64,000 bases of DNA from CAG-791 sp045130475. Lineage in GTDB: Bacteria; Bacillota; Clostridia; Lachnospirales; Lachnospiraceae. Made by a program: the position numbers and the translations under genes. Shown here piece after piece: positions 53,485 through 63,034 of this stretch. The notes under the pieces were generated by a model that ran no database searches, was not told the DNA's origin, and saw only the letters and a program-made list of their open reading frames with translations. The stretch covers positions 48,510 through 112,509 of the forward strand of contig JBGUPU010000034.1 in the NCBI GenBank assembly GCA_045130475.1, read 5' to 3'. How positions within the stretch are numbered: the first letter of the stretch is position 1; the number at the start of each line of letters is the position of its first letter.

Positions 53485-56133
53485 CTACAGGGCGCCGGTT
53501 TTATAGTGACCGTTGGTAAACTGGTTAAAGGGAGGCAGGGCGGACCGGCTTGTATCTCTGCCTCGGTCTTTCCCGGTGTTCCCTGCCGGAGACTTTCCTT
53601 TTTTCTGTGTTCTTCCCTTCTTCTGACTTCCGGAAATCTTTCCCTCGGGAACATGATCCCGCTCCTCCTTGTTCGCGCTCTGCAGAGCACCGAAAAAGCG
53701 GAGGATCCTGCGGGTCTCCTCCTCGTCCTCCGTGGTAAACATACACAGATGGACAGGAGCTTTCTTATAGAGGCCGCGCCCTGCGAACTGGTGGAGCGAG
53801 AGCGGCACAGCATTGTAGATCGTGTTTGCGCAGATTCCGCAGCGGCAGCGCACGGGAAGCTGCATACCCCGGCGGTCCTCCAGATACCAGAATCCGTCTT
53901 TTTTACTGCACAGATTCTCTGTTTTCCGGACACAGCCGGCACTCTCCATCATAGGAACCCTGCCGTATACCGGCAGGACAAGCTTTGCCATGATCGATGC
54001 CGCACCTGTTTCGGAATCCCTGTCCCCGGCCGAACGGACCGCTTCGAGAATACACGGCTGGTTCAGCTCCAGAGAGCATACGATCCTGCCGCAGTCCCGG
54101 CTCAGTGCAGACATGGAGCGCCCGTTCCAGCTGTAGAGGGATGAATCTGCGATGATTTCCCCCCTGTACCCTGCCTCCAGGGCAAGAGAAAGCTCCTCCA
54201 GGGTCCGCACAAGGATGCCGGAAAAGCCTCTGTCCTCGGCGCACAAAATATCCTGTCTGATCCTTTCTCTGTTATTGACGCGAAAAACGGGCGGCAGGAC
54301 ACATATATAACGTATTTTTCCGGATACAATCTGTCCCGACTGTCCCGGTTTCATCCATTCTACACCCGAGTTGTTTCTCTTTTGTGTCTTACGCGTGGAT
54401 TTTGCACTTTCGGGAAGAGCAAAATCGCCGTCTACGAGAATACAGCTGCATCCGGCAGAAACGGCCGCCTGCATCTGCGCGGAGGTCGAAACGAGCGCCC
54501 AGAGCTCCTGTACTGAGCCTGCCTCCTGTCTTTCTCCCCCGCAGACCGATGCCTCCGGGGGCGGATTGCCGGATCTCTTTTCAGGGGATGCGGGGACAGG
54601 TCCGGGAGTCTGCTCCCGGCCGGGGAATGTTTCTTCCGCTTTCTTTTCTGCAGCGGCGTAGTGGACTGCCTTTTCATGCTTGCAGTTTCCCGCCTGGTGC
54701 AGGATCTTGTCCTGAAGCTGCGAGAGCACCTCGCGGCGAAGCGCGTTTACCGCGCTCACGGGGAGAAAGATATTGTCATCCATCTCTATTTCAAGAGAAG
54801 AAAACGTAAACAGACTGTCGCCGGTCCTGCAGAGTCTGGCGCGCAGTCCGTCTTCTGCAAGGGGGCTCCCTTCCGCGGTCTGCACAAGGGCTCCTTCAGC
54901 CGATGCACAGATTTCCGCTGCAGCTGCAGCTTCGGCAGGGTTTTCTGACCGATCCGCCGGCGCAGTCCCTGGAGCAGAAGCCGTACTGCAGGATGGACTT
55001 TCTTCCAGGATCGCGGTGAGCCGGGCCGGCTCTCCCGTGCGGAAAACAGCCTTTCCCCTAATGGCACGGGCAGGAAGTCTGCCAAGATAAAGGCTGCGGA
55101 TCTCTTCCTCCAGGGCGGAATCGGTGCCTGCATAGCCCGGTTTGCCGATCGTCACGAGATTTCTGCCGTTCTTTGCGTGATAATACCCCGTCCCGAGTTC
55201 CGTCCGGATATAGAGACTTCTGAGTCTGTCCAGATCTGCCTCTTCTACTTTCCATGGCGTCGGTCTTCCGGCGTCTGTCCATTCATAATAGCGGTCGATG
55301 TATTTACGGTAGATCGCAGTCACGCCTGCGGCGTAGACCGGCTTTTTCATCCGCCCCTCAATCTTGAAGGAATCAATTCCGGCATCGATCAGCTCAGGGA
55401 GGATCGGCAAAACACACATATCCTTCATAGAGAGGGGATAGACCTCTTTTTTTCGGGCGTCCGGACCTGCATACTGTTTCTTGTCATCCAGGATCCGGTA
55501 GGGGAGGCGGCAGGTGCCGGCACAGCGTCCTCTGTTTCCGCTCCGGCCCCCCAGAAAACTGGACATCAGACACCTTCCTGAGTAGGAATAGCACATTGCT
55601 CCATGTATAAATGCTTCGATCTCGATCGGTTCTTCATACACTCGGGCATCTTCTGCCCGAAGCGTCTCAATCTCCTTCAGAGACAGTTCCCTTGCGGGTA
55701 CGACACGGCTCACTCCCAGACGGCGCAGATAGCGCACAGCCTCCGCGGAAGTCACGGAAATCTGCGTGCTGGCATGCAGCGGCAGATCGGGGCATGCTTC
55801 ATGAAGAGCTGCCAGGACACCGATATCCTGCACGATCACTCCGTCCAGCCCCGCCTGGTCCAGGGTCTTTACGAACTCAACAAGCTCCGGAAGCTCCTCC
55901 TCGCGGGTCAGGATGTTGGCTGTCAGATAGATCTTTTTCTCCAGTACATGTGCCTTTGCAAGCGACTGTATGATCTCCTCTGTAGTAAAGTTGTCCGCAT
56001 AAGCCCGGGCGCCGAAGCGCTCACCGCCGAGATATACCGCGTCGGCACCTGCGCTGAACGCACCGATCAGCGCCTCCTTGCTGCCTGCAGGTGCAAGGAG
56101 CTCAACTTTGTGCCGGGAAAGGTTCTGTGCCAT
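53485..56133 (-). CDS. U32 family peptidase with long low-complexity insert
   Basis: U32 proteins include RlhA and UbiU-type hydroxylases and secreted collagenases. The first 330 residues match: VELLAPAGSKEALIGAFSAG, LHASTQISVTSAEAV, and a four-cysteine cluster HGAMCYSYSGRCLMSSFLGG with RCAGTC for 4Fe-4S. The conserved FTNGHYKTGAL ends it. Between residues about 390 and 560 it has Ala/Pro/Glu/Gly-rich stretches without family match and near the end a Lys/Gly-rich segment. At 882 residues it is longer than typical. The zapA gene ends 6 bases upstream, so it is in an operon with zapA and probably ruvAB. The activity (rRNA hydroxylation or peptidase) is not settled. Confidence 0.88.
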   Translation of the reverse strand: MAQNLSRHKVELLAPAGSKEALIGAFSAGADAVYLGGERFGARAYADNFTTEEIIQSLAKAHVLEKKIYLTANILTREEELPELVEFVKTLDQAGLDGVIVQDIGVLAALHEACPDLPLHASTQISVTSAEAVRYLRRLGVSRVVPARELSLKEIETLRAEDARVYEEPIEIEAFIHGAMCYSYSGRCLMSSFLGGRSGNRGRCAGTCRLPYRILDDKKQYAGPDARKKEVYPLSMKDMCVLPILPELIDAGIDSFKIEGRMKKPVYAAGVTAIYRKYIDRYYEWTDAGRPTPWKVEEADLDRLRSLYIRTELGTGYYHAKNGRNLVTIGKPGYAGTDSALEEEIRSLYLGRLPARAIRGKAVFRTGEPARLTAILEESPSCSTASAPGTAPADRSENPAEAAAAAEICASAEGALVQTAEGSPLAEDGLRARLCRTGDSLFTFSSLEIEMDDNIFLPVSAVNALRREVLSQLQDKILHQAGNCKHEKAVHYAAAEKKAEETFPGREQTPGPVPASPEKRSGNPPPEASVCGGERQEAGSVQELWALVSTSAQMQAAVSAGCSCILVDGDFALPESAKSTRKTQKRNNSGVEWMKPGQSGQIVSGKIRYICVLPPVFRVNNRERIRQDILCAEDRGFSGILVRTLEELSLALEAGYRGEIIADSSLYSWNGRSMSALSRDCGRIVCSLELNQPCILEAVRSAGDRDSETGAASIMAKLVLPVYGRVPMMESAGCVRKTENLCSKKDGFWYLEDRRGMQLPVRCRCGICANTIYNAVPLSLHQFAGRGLYKKAPVHLCMFTTEDEEETRRILRFFGALQSANKEERDHVPEGKISGSQKKGRTQKKGKSPAGNTGKDRGRDTSRSALPPFNQFTNGHYKTGAL

Positions 56134-56139
56134 GGACTA

Positions 56140-56469
56140 TTACTCCTTACGTGATGCCGCCTCCAGTTTCATCTGTGTGGCGACAAGTTCGTGTTTGAGG
56201 TCGGAAAGGTCCTGATCCCTCTCCTCTAGAAGCTTCTGCAGCTGCCGGATCTCACTGCGGGCTTTGAAATAATCATCCGCCAGATTCAGCTGCAGCAGGA
56301 CATTGCGCATATCAAAGGGTACATTCCTGTAGTCCTCATCACTGCGAAGCTGGGCAATCTTGCCGTTCAGGTAGGAGGCGACCTCCTGAAGGTACTCTTC
56401 ACTCTCATTTCCGCTCAGAGTATAGGTCTTTCCTCCGATGGTTACTTTGGTAGCGTTCTTGGAAGGCAT
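56140..56469 (-). CDS. zapA: cell division protein ZapA
   Basis: The 109-residue protein has the ZapA pattern: VTIGGKTYTLSGNESEEYLQ at the start, LNGKIAQLR, then NVLLQLNLADDYFKARSEIR and a coiled coil to the end. ZapA bundles FtsZ at the division ring. It overlaps neither neighbour but lies 6 bases before the U32 gene and 53 bases after ruvB. Confidence 0.9.
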   Translation of the reverse strand: MPSKNATKVTIGGKTYTLSGNESEEYLQEVASYLNGKIAQLRSDEDYRNVPFDMRNVLLQLNLADDYFKARSEIRQLQKLLEERDQDLSDLKHELVATQMKLEAASRKE

Positions 56470-56522
56470 AGTGTGGTCTCCTGTCTTCTAAAACCAGTCC
56501 TTTGCTGTGCTGTCCCCGTCTC

Positions 56523-57530
56523 TCATAAGGTATCCGCAGGAACTGCAAAGCCCATATGTTCATACGCTCTGGCGGTCGCCATGCGTCCGCGAGGCGTGCG
56601 GTTGATAAATCCGTTCTGCAGGAGGTAGGGCTCGATCAGGTCTTCAAGCGTGCCCGCATCTTCTCCAATCGAGGCTGCGAGCGTGTCGATCCCTGCAGGT
56701 CCTCCGCCGAAAATCTCGATCAGTGTCATCAGATACCGCCGGTCAGCCCGGTCCAGTCCCATCTTGTCCACTTCCATGAGATCCAGAGCAATATTGGCCA
56801 CCTCACCGGTGATCACGCCGTCATAGCGGACCTGAGCGAAGTCTCGGACCCTCTTCAGGATCCTGTTGGCAAGACGGGGTGTTCCCCGGCTCCTGCGTGC
56901 AAGCTCATAGGCTCCCTCCCGCTCGATAGAAACATTGAGTTTCGAAGCCGAGTTCTCAATGATGGTACACAATTCGTCCGGAGTGTAGAATTCCAGACGG
57001 TGGATCTCGCCGAAACGGTCGCGCAGAGGTGCTGACAGAAGGCCTGCCCGCGTGGTAGCCCCGACCAGGGTAAACCTGGGAAGATTGAGGCGCACCGAAC
57101 GCGCATCGGATCCCTTTCCGATCAGGATATCGATGGAGAAATCCTCCATAGCGGGATACAGGACCTCCTCGACCTGCTTATTGAGGCGGTGGATCTCATC
57201 CACAAACAGTATATCGCCCTCTCCCAGTCCGTTGAGGACCGAGGCCATTTCTCCCGGCTTCTCGATGGCGGGACCCGAGGTCACGCGCATTTTTACACCC
57301 ATTTCATTGGCAATGATACCTGAGATCGTCGTTTTTCCAAGTCCCGGAGGTCCATAGAAGAGAATGTGATCCAGAGACTCCCGGCGCTGTCTGGCAGCCT
57401 CAATGGAGATCTTCAGGCTTTCCTTGATCCTCTCCTGGCCGATATATTCTTTCAGACTCTTCGGCCGAAGGGAATTCTCCACCTTCGCGTCCTCGGAGGT
57501 AAATCTGGTTTCAATCGTTCTTTTTTCCAT
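56523..57530 (-). CDS. ruvB: Holliday junction helicase RuvB
   Basis: RuvB is the AAA+ motor that moves Holliday junctions with RuvA. The 335-residue sequence has LRPKSLKEYIGQERIKESL, Walker A FYGPPGLGKTT, Walker B ILFVDEIHRLN, sensor TLVGATTRAG and the winged helix with PRGRMATARAYEH. It follows ruvA by 143 bases on the same strand. Length and motifs are as expected. Confidence 0.97.
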   Translation of the reverse strand: MEKRTIETRFTSEDAKVENSLRPKSLKEYIGQERIKESLKISIEAARQRRESLDHILFYGPPGLGKTTISGIIANEMGVKMRVTSGPAIEKPGEMASVLNGLGEGDILFVDEIHRLNKQVEEVLYPAMEDFSIDILIGKGSDARSVRLNLPRFTLVGATTRAGLLSAPLRDRFGEIHRLEFYTPDELCTIIENSASKLNVSIEREGAYELARRSRGTPRLANRILKRVRDFAQVRYDGVITGEVANIALDLMEVDKMGLDRADRRYLMTLIEIFGGGPAGIDTLAASIGEDAGTLEDLIEPYLLQNGFINRTPRGRMATARAYEHMGFAVPADTL

Positions 57531-57673
57531 CTTTTGAGTTATGCCCTCATTTCAAGACTCGCTTCTCTCTTTTCCCCCGTATGCGGAAACGGGAGCATCC
57601 CATATCTGTTCTGCAGACCTGCAGTTTTCCGGATCGCTGGTCTGTGCTATATTCAGGCAGGACAGAAGGCCGT

Positions 57674-58306
57674 CTACAGATAGCGCAGGGCCTCCTGCAG
57701 AATGGCGCCGGTGTCGTCTTTTGCACTGCATTTTTTGACCGCGCGGGTAGCTTCCGCACGCATATATCCGAGCGCTGTCAGAGCTTCGATCGCATCCGAT
57801 ACAGGGCTGGCTTCCTCTGCAGCCGCATGCGCGCCGGCCGCCGACAGCCCCGTAAGGCTGAGAGCAGCTGATTCCGTCTCCCCGGCGACAGCAAAGGCCG
57901 ATGAGATCTTGTCCCGAAGGTCGAGTATCAGACGCTCCGCCGTCTTTTTGCCGACACCGGGAGCACGCGCGATCATTTTTGCGTCTCCGGACACGATGGC
58001 AAAGCGAAGATCGTCCGCGGACATGGCAGAAAGAAGGCTCAGTCCGCCCTTCGGTCCGATGCCGCTCACAGTGATCAGCTGTCTGAACAGTGCCAGATCA
58101 TCCCTGGACCGGAAGCCGTAGAGCGCGATCTGGTCTTCCCTGAGATAAGTGTATGTATAGAGCTTCACGTTATTTCCGGTTCCCACGGCCGAAAGCGCGC
58201 CGGAAACCTCCGCTGAAATCTTCACTTCGTATCCGACACCGCCGACATCGATAATGACCGTGTCCGCATCCAGATATTCAATGATTCCCGATAAAAATGC
58301 GATCAT
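57674..58306 (-). CDS. ruvA: Holliday junction DNA-binding protein RuvA
   Basis: The 210-residue RuvA binds four-way junctions as a tetramer. The N-terminal OB domain begins IAFLSGIIEYLDADTVIIDV, the helix-hairpin-helix part includes LFRQLITVSGIGPKGGLSLL and APGVGKKTAERLILDLRDK, and the C-terminal RuvB-binding domain ends EALTALGYMRAEATRAVKK. An Ala-rich linker joins the last two parts. ATG 58306 has CAGGGA upstream. It heads the ruvA-ruvB-zapA-U32 group. Confidence 0.95.
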   Translation of the reverse strand: MIAFLSGIIEYLDADTVIIDVGGVGYEVKISAEVSGALSAVGTGNNVKLYTYTYLREDQIALYGFRSRDDLALFRQLITVSGIGPKGGLSLLSAMSADDLRFAIVSGDAKMIARAPGVGKKTAERLILDLRDKISSAFAVAGETESAALSLTGLSAAGAHAAAEEASPVSDAIEALTALGYMRAEATRAVKKCSAKDDTGAILQEALRYL

Positions 58307-58432
58307 AATCCCTGATAATACGCCATTTGAAGCGAAAAGGCGAAACTGCGCCTTATAACTTATAAGATAAATACTGACAGATTAGTTTAACCGAAAAATG
58401 ACTTTCATGCAACTGTCAGAGGCTGAAGAAAA

Positions 58433-58464
58433 CCCCGCATGGATACTTTCATATCCCTGCGGGG
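58433..58464 (-). terminator. terminator after ilvC
   Basis: CCCCGCA (58433-58439) and TGCGGGG (58458-58464) with an inner GGATA/TATCC stem lie 70 bases past the ilvC stop and are followed on the minus strand by TTTTCTTC. Confidence 0.85.
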
Positions 58465-58534
58465 CAATTTCTGTTCTCTCATTCTGTGCAGAGAGCCTAT
58501 GCACAGATTATCTGTCCGGAAGTTCCTCAGCCGA

Positions 58535-59563
<1,029 letters not shown>

Positions 59564-59614
59564 TTCTTGTTCCTCCATTTGCATATAAAAAATTGTGTAA
59601 CAAAGTTACTTACT

Positions 59615-59982
59615 GTAAAAGACGATCAAGCGGCCATGGGGATGGACGTGCTCGCACGGACAGACACATGGACATTTGATCGGCCCGCATGTATGAGACA
59701 AAAAGCCACGCGAACCCCTTTGGGCGAGCGGGGCGATTGTCGAATACATGAGGGTGCGGATTGCGGGAGTGCGACCTGAGGAGCACGGAGCAATCCGCAA
59801 ACTTTTACTCCCCGGCAACGGCTGTTCACGCGCTATGGCAGTTCACCGTAAAAGACGATCAAGCGGCCATGGGGATGGACGTGCCTGCACGGACAGACAC
59901 ATGGACATTTGATCGGCCCGCATGTATGAGACAAAAAGCCACGCGAACCCCTTTGGGTGAGCGGGGCGATTGTCGAATACAT
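59615..59982. repeat. two near-identical 135-bp direct repeats between ilvN and ilvC
   Basis: Bases 59615-59749 and 59848-59982 differ at about 3 positions. Each unit begins GTAAAAGACGATCAAGCGG, has an internal stem CGATCAA...TTGATCG, and ends ATTGTCGAATACAT. The second copy ends exactly at the stop codon of ilvN. Between them a hairpin occurs. The 418-base gap holds no convincing gene; short frames in it reflect the repeat. Confidence 0.9.
59754..59800. other. strong hairpin between the two 135-bp repeats
   Basis: TGCGGATTGC pairs with GCAATCCGCA, with an inner GTGC/GCAC stem. It could be a terminator, a processing site or part of a mobile repeat; there is no T-run. Confidence 0.6.
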
Positions 59983-60548
59983 TACTCCCCTTCGGGGCCG
60001 TCCGAGATGCCCGCACCCAGACGCATGTCATTGATATAGATGATATTCTTTGTGCCGCGGCCGAGACCTGCAACACCGGTCCTGGCCAGCTCGAGAATCT
60101 CGTAGCCGCTGATCAGGCGTATAAAAGCATCAACCTTGCCGGAATTGCCGGTGATCTCAATCATCAGACTCTCATTGGAGACATCGATGATATTGCCGCG
60201 GAAAATATTGGCAAGCGCAATGACATTTTCTCTCTGGGATGCATCCGCGCGGACCTTGATCATGGCCAGTTCGCGGTAGACACTCTCCTCGGGTTTCAGT
60301 TCATGAATGTCACGGACATCGACAAGCTTACTCACCTGCTTCTCGATCTGTTCCATAATATCATCATCTCCGGAGGTCATGATCGTGATCCTGGTGATGT
60401 TAGGATCGGCAGTCACGCCTGCAGTGATGCTCTCGATGTTATATCCCCGTCTCGAGAACAGTCCGGCGATCCGGCTCAGAACACCGGAGTTATTGTCGAC
60501 CAGAATCTGAAATACTTTGAAGACTTTATTATTTTCAGATGTGCTCAT
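59982..60548 (-). CDS. ilvN: acetolactate synthase small subunit, second copy
   Basis: The 188-residue protein is an IlvN/IlvH regulatory subunit that binds valine through its N-terminal ACT domain (FQILVDNNSGVLSRIAGLFS and RRGYNIESITAGVTADP) and activates the large subunit. Its C-terminal domain contains RGNIIDVSNESLMIEITG. It is a paralogue of the gene upstream and a little longer, with an extra tail NIIYINDMRLGAGISDGPEG. ATG 60548 has AGGA close by. A consensus promoter lies just before it, so it can be expressed apart from ilvB. The gene ends at the border of the second 135-bp repeat. Confidence 0.93.
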   Translation of the reverse strand: MSTSENNKVFKVFQILVDNNSGVLSRIAGLFSRRGYNIESITAGVTADPNITRITIMTSGDDDIMEQIEKQVSKLVDVRDIHELKPEESVYRELAMIKVRADASQRENVIALANIFRGNIIDVSNESLMIEITGNSGKVDAFIRLISGYEILELARTGVAGLGRGTKNIIYINDMRLGAGISDGPEGE

Positions 60549-60618
60549 TGTTCCTGTTGATTCCTTCCAAACTGCTGATAACACGCATGCAAGACCTCAA
60601 AATCATGACATACACGCC

Positions 60619-60647
60619 ATTATAGCGCTGTAGCGCGTTAAAGTCAA
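60619..60647 (-). promoter_or_regulatory. internal promoter before the second ilvN
   Basis: TTGACT (60647-60642), 17 bases, TATAAT (60624-60619) on the minus strand. The spacer contains GCGC-TACA-GCGC, a possible operator in the promoter. The leader is about 64 nt. Confidence 0.75.
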
Positions 60648-60691
60648 TGTGTACAAGTATACATTTTTTCTCAAATATCCGGCGGTAACCA

Positions 60692-61177
60692 TTAAACCGG
60701 TTCATTGCATTTGGTCATGGCGAGGACACCGGTGCGGGTGATCTCAACAATACTGACCGATTTCAGGGTGTCAAGGAAAACGGCGACCCTCTCCGGAGTG
60801 TCACACATCTCGATCATCATCTGACTCCTGGACATGTCCACGATGCGGGCACCCATGATCTGGCAGTTGTCCATGATGTCCCTGCGGTTTCCCCGATTAT
60901 ATTTGATCTTCACGAGCAGAAGCTCGCGGTTGATGCTCTCCGATTCGTCAAAGGTCTTGACCTTGATGACATCCAGCTTTTTGTTGAGCTGTTTTTCTAT
61001 CTGTTCCAGGGTCCTCTCGTCGCCGGAACTGACGATGACCATGCTGGACACTTCCCTGTCGACTGTCTCACCGACCGTGATCGAGTCGATGTTGAAGCAG
61101 CGGCGCCAGAAAAGGCCCGCAGTCTTGCAGAGGACACCGGCGCGGTTCTCGACCAGAATGGAATATATTCTCTTCAT
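60692..61177 (-). CDS. ilvN: acetolactate synthase small subunit, first copy
   Basis: The 161-residue regulatory subunit starts MKRIYSILVENRAGVLCKTA, an ACT domain with NIDSITVGETVDREVSSMVI, and has the usual IlvN C-terminal half with INRELLLVKIKYN and MIEMCDTPERV. It should bind the catalytic subunit IlvB encoded just upstream and confer feedback by valine. GGGAGG lies 9 bases before ATG 61177; the extra frame to 61246 is not used. Confidence 0.94.
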   Translation of the reverse strand: MKRIYSILVENRAGVLCKTAGLFWRRCFNIDSITVGETVDREVSSMVIVSSGDERTLEQIEKQLNKKLDVIKVKTFDESESINRELLLVKIKYNRGNRRDIMDNCQIMGARIVDMSRSQMMIEMCDTPERVAVFLDTLKSVSIVEITRTGVLAMTKCNEPV

Positions 61178-61260
61178 AACAGTAAACCTCCCTCTGCGCG
61201 TTAGCAATGCGCCGTGCGGGGACGAAAAAAGACTGCCCCGCTCCATTTATGCATGACCGC

Positions 61261-62916
61261 CTAGCAGAGCTCGTCGCGGTCGACAGTCACCTCGAGAATC
61301 ATGGATTTATCTTCTGCGAGGAATGCCGCCAGCGTGCTGTCTGTCTTCCTGCTGTTGTCGAGCTTCAGATACCCGATCCCGTATGCCTGCGCGATCAGGG
61401 ACAGATCCGGTTTTAAACCCAGGTCGATAACAGAATATCTGTCTTTATAGTTGTAGTGCTGATACTGACGGACCAGACCGAGCACGGTGTTCTTGAGGAT
61501 GACAAGCTTGACGGGAATATCATACTGGGTGATCGTCGCCAGTTCCTGCATGGTCATCTGGAAGCCGCCGTCACCGCACACTGCCACGACCTGCCTGCCG
61601 GGTGCCGCCACCTTGGCGCCCATGGCCGCCGGAAGGGCATAGCCCATGGTCCCCATGCCGCCGCTGGTCATAAAGCGGCCGCCGCGGGCGATATAGTTGG
61701 AGCAGGACCACATCTGGTTCTGTCCTACATCCGCTACATAGACGGCATCTTCCTTCATGGCAAGGGAAAGCTGGCGGATAAACTGCACCGGGTTGATGCC
61801 GGTCAGGTCTTTCTGGTGCGCCAGGATCTCCTCCTCGCGCTGGAACATACGGCGGCGCTTGGCATCGCGCGCATCGTGCTTATAGCCGTCGAGCTGGTCG
61901 ATCCAGTCGGAATAGTCCGCATGGAAATCTATCTTGTTGAATTCATCGAACACATGCTTGATATCACCGACGAGCGGGATCGTGGGACCGGCATTCTTGC
62001 CGATCTCGGCGGGATCCACGTCAATGTGCACGAGTATCTTGTTCTCCATAATGAGATCGGGCTGGCTGATGGAGCGGTCCGCAACACGGGCACCGACCAT
62101 GATGACCATGTCAGCATTGTTCATAGCGCGGTTGCCGTAGGGCTTGCCGTTGTTTCCCACCATCCCGTAGAAGAGCGGGTGCTCGGTGGGAATGGCGGAA
62201 AGGCCCATCATGGTACTGACCGCGGGAATCTCATTTTTGTTGATAAAACGGATGACTTCCTCAGAGGCATTGCTAAGATGGACGCCGCCGCCCACACAGA
62301 TGATCGGGCGCTTTGCGCGCTCGAGCTGGGTGATGACCTTTTTGATCTGCACTGCATGGCCTGACAATGTGGGTTTGTAGGTCCGCAGGTTCACACTCTC
62401 GGGATAAGAGAAGTGGCGGATCGTCTGCTGCTGAATATCGATCGGCAGGTCGATCAGGACCGGGCCTCTGCGGCCGGTATTGGCGATATAGAAAGCCTCC
62501 TTGACAATCCTGGGAATGTCAGCGGCATCGCGAACAATGTAACTGTATTTGACAAAGGATTCGCAGGCGCCGGAAATATCCGCCTCCTGGAATACATCGC
62601 TGCCCATCATTGTGCTGTCCACCTGGCCGGTGATACATACCAGGGGAATACTGTCCGCGAACGCGGTCGCAATTCCCGTGATCAGATTTGTCGCGCCGGG
62701 GCCGCTGGTGACAACCGCCACGCCGACCTTTCCTGAAATACGGGCATAGCCGCTGGCTGCGTGCGCAGCGCACTGCTCCTGACGGATCAGAACTGTGTGG
62801 ATATCTGTCTGAAGGATACTGTTATAAAATGGACAGATCGCAACACCGGGATAGCCGAATACATACTCGACACCCTCCGCAGCCAGACTTTTTACCATAG
62901 CATCCGCACCGTTCAT
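61261..62916 (-). CDS. ilvB: acetolactate synthase large subunit
   Basis: IlvB condenses two pyruvates, or pyruvate with ketobutyrate, using TPP, Mg and FAD, the first step to branched-chain amino acids. The 551-residue protein shows YVFGYPGVAICPFY, RQEQCAAHAASGYARISGKV with the TPP glutamate, TSGPGATNLITGIATA, and the TPP motif CGDGGFQMTMQELATI. VAICPFY differs from the common GGAILPIY at the start. GGAGGG lies just before ATG 62916; the longer frame to 62997 covers a terminator hairpin and is rejected. The first small subunit follows after 83 bases. Confidence 0.96.
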   Translation of the reverse strand: MNGADAMVKSLAAEGVEYVFGYPGVAICPFYNSILQTDIHTVLIRQEQCAAHAASGYARISGKVGVAVVTSGPGATNLITGIATAFADSIPLVCITGQVDSTMMGSDVFQEADISGACESFVKYSYIVRDAADIPRIVKEAFYIANTGRRGPVLIDLPIDIQQQTIRHFSYPESVNLRTYKPTLSGHAVQIKKVITQLERAKRPIICVGGGVHLSNASEEVIRFINKNEIPAVSTMMGLSAIPTEHPLFYGMVGNNGKPYGNRAMNNADMVIMVGARVADRSISQPDLIMENKILVHIDVDPAEIGKNAGPTIPLVGDIKHVFDEFNKIDFHADYSDWIDQLDGYKHDARDAKRRRMFQREEEILAHQKDLTGINPVQFIRQLSLAMKEDAVYVADVGQNQMWSCSNYIARGGRFMTSGGMGTMGYALPAAMGAKVAAPGRQVVAVCGDGGFQMTMQELATITQYDIPVKLVILKNTVLGLVRQYQHYNYKDRYSVIDLGLKPDLSLIAQAYGIGYLKLDNSRKTDSTLAAFLAEDKSMILEVTVDRDELC

Positions 62917-62975
62917 ATGCCCTCCTTTCCGGCAGTCTCCCACAACTGCCTGATTATGAAAAAACAATCGCAGAG

Positions 62976-63003
62976 CCGGCCGTGCGGTCCAGGGCACGGC
63001 CGG
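62976..63003 (-). terminator. terminator after tyrS, before ilvB
   Basis: A 10-bp perfect stem (62976-62985 with 62994-63003) is followed on the minus strand after about 9 bases by TTTTTT. It separates tyrS from ilvB, or attenuates read-through. Confidence 0.75.
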
Positions 63004-63034
63004 TCTGTTAATCTGTTGTCTCTTGTTCCAAAGA

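Noticed and set aside
59600..60080. short open frames within the 135-bp repeats
   Set aside because: The frames on both strands repeat with the DNA unit, lack a good ribosome site, and stop inside neighbouring sequence; they are not taken as genes.
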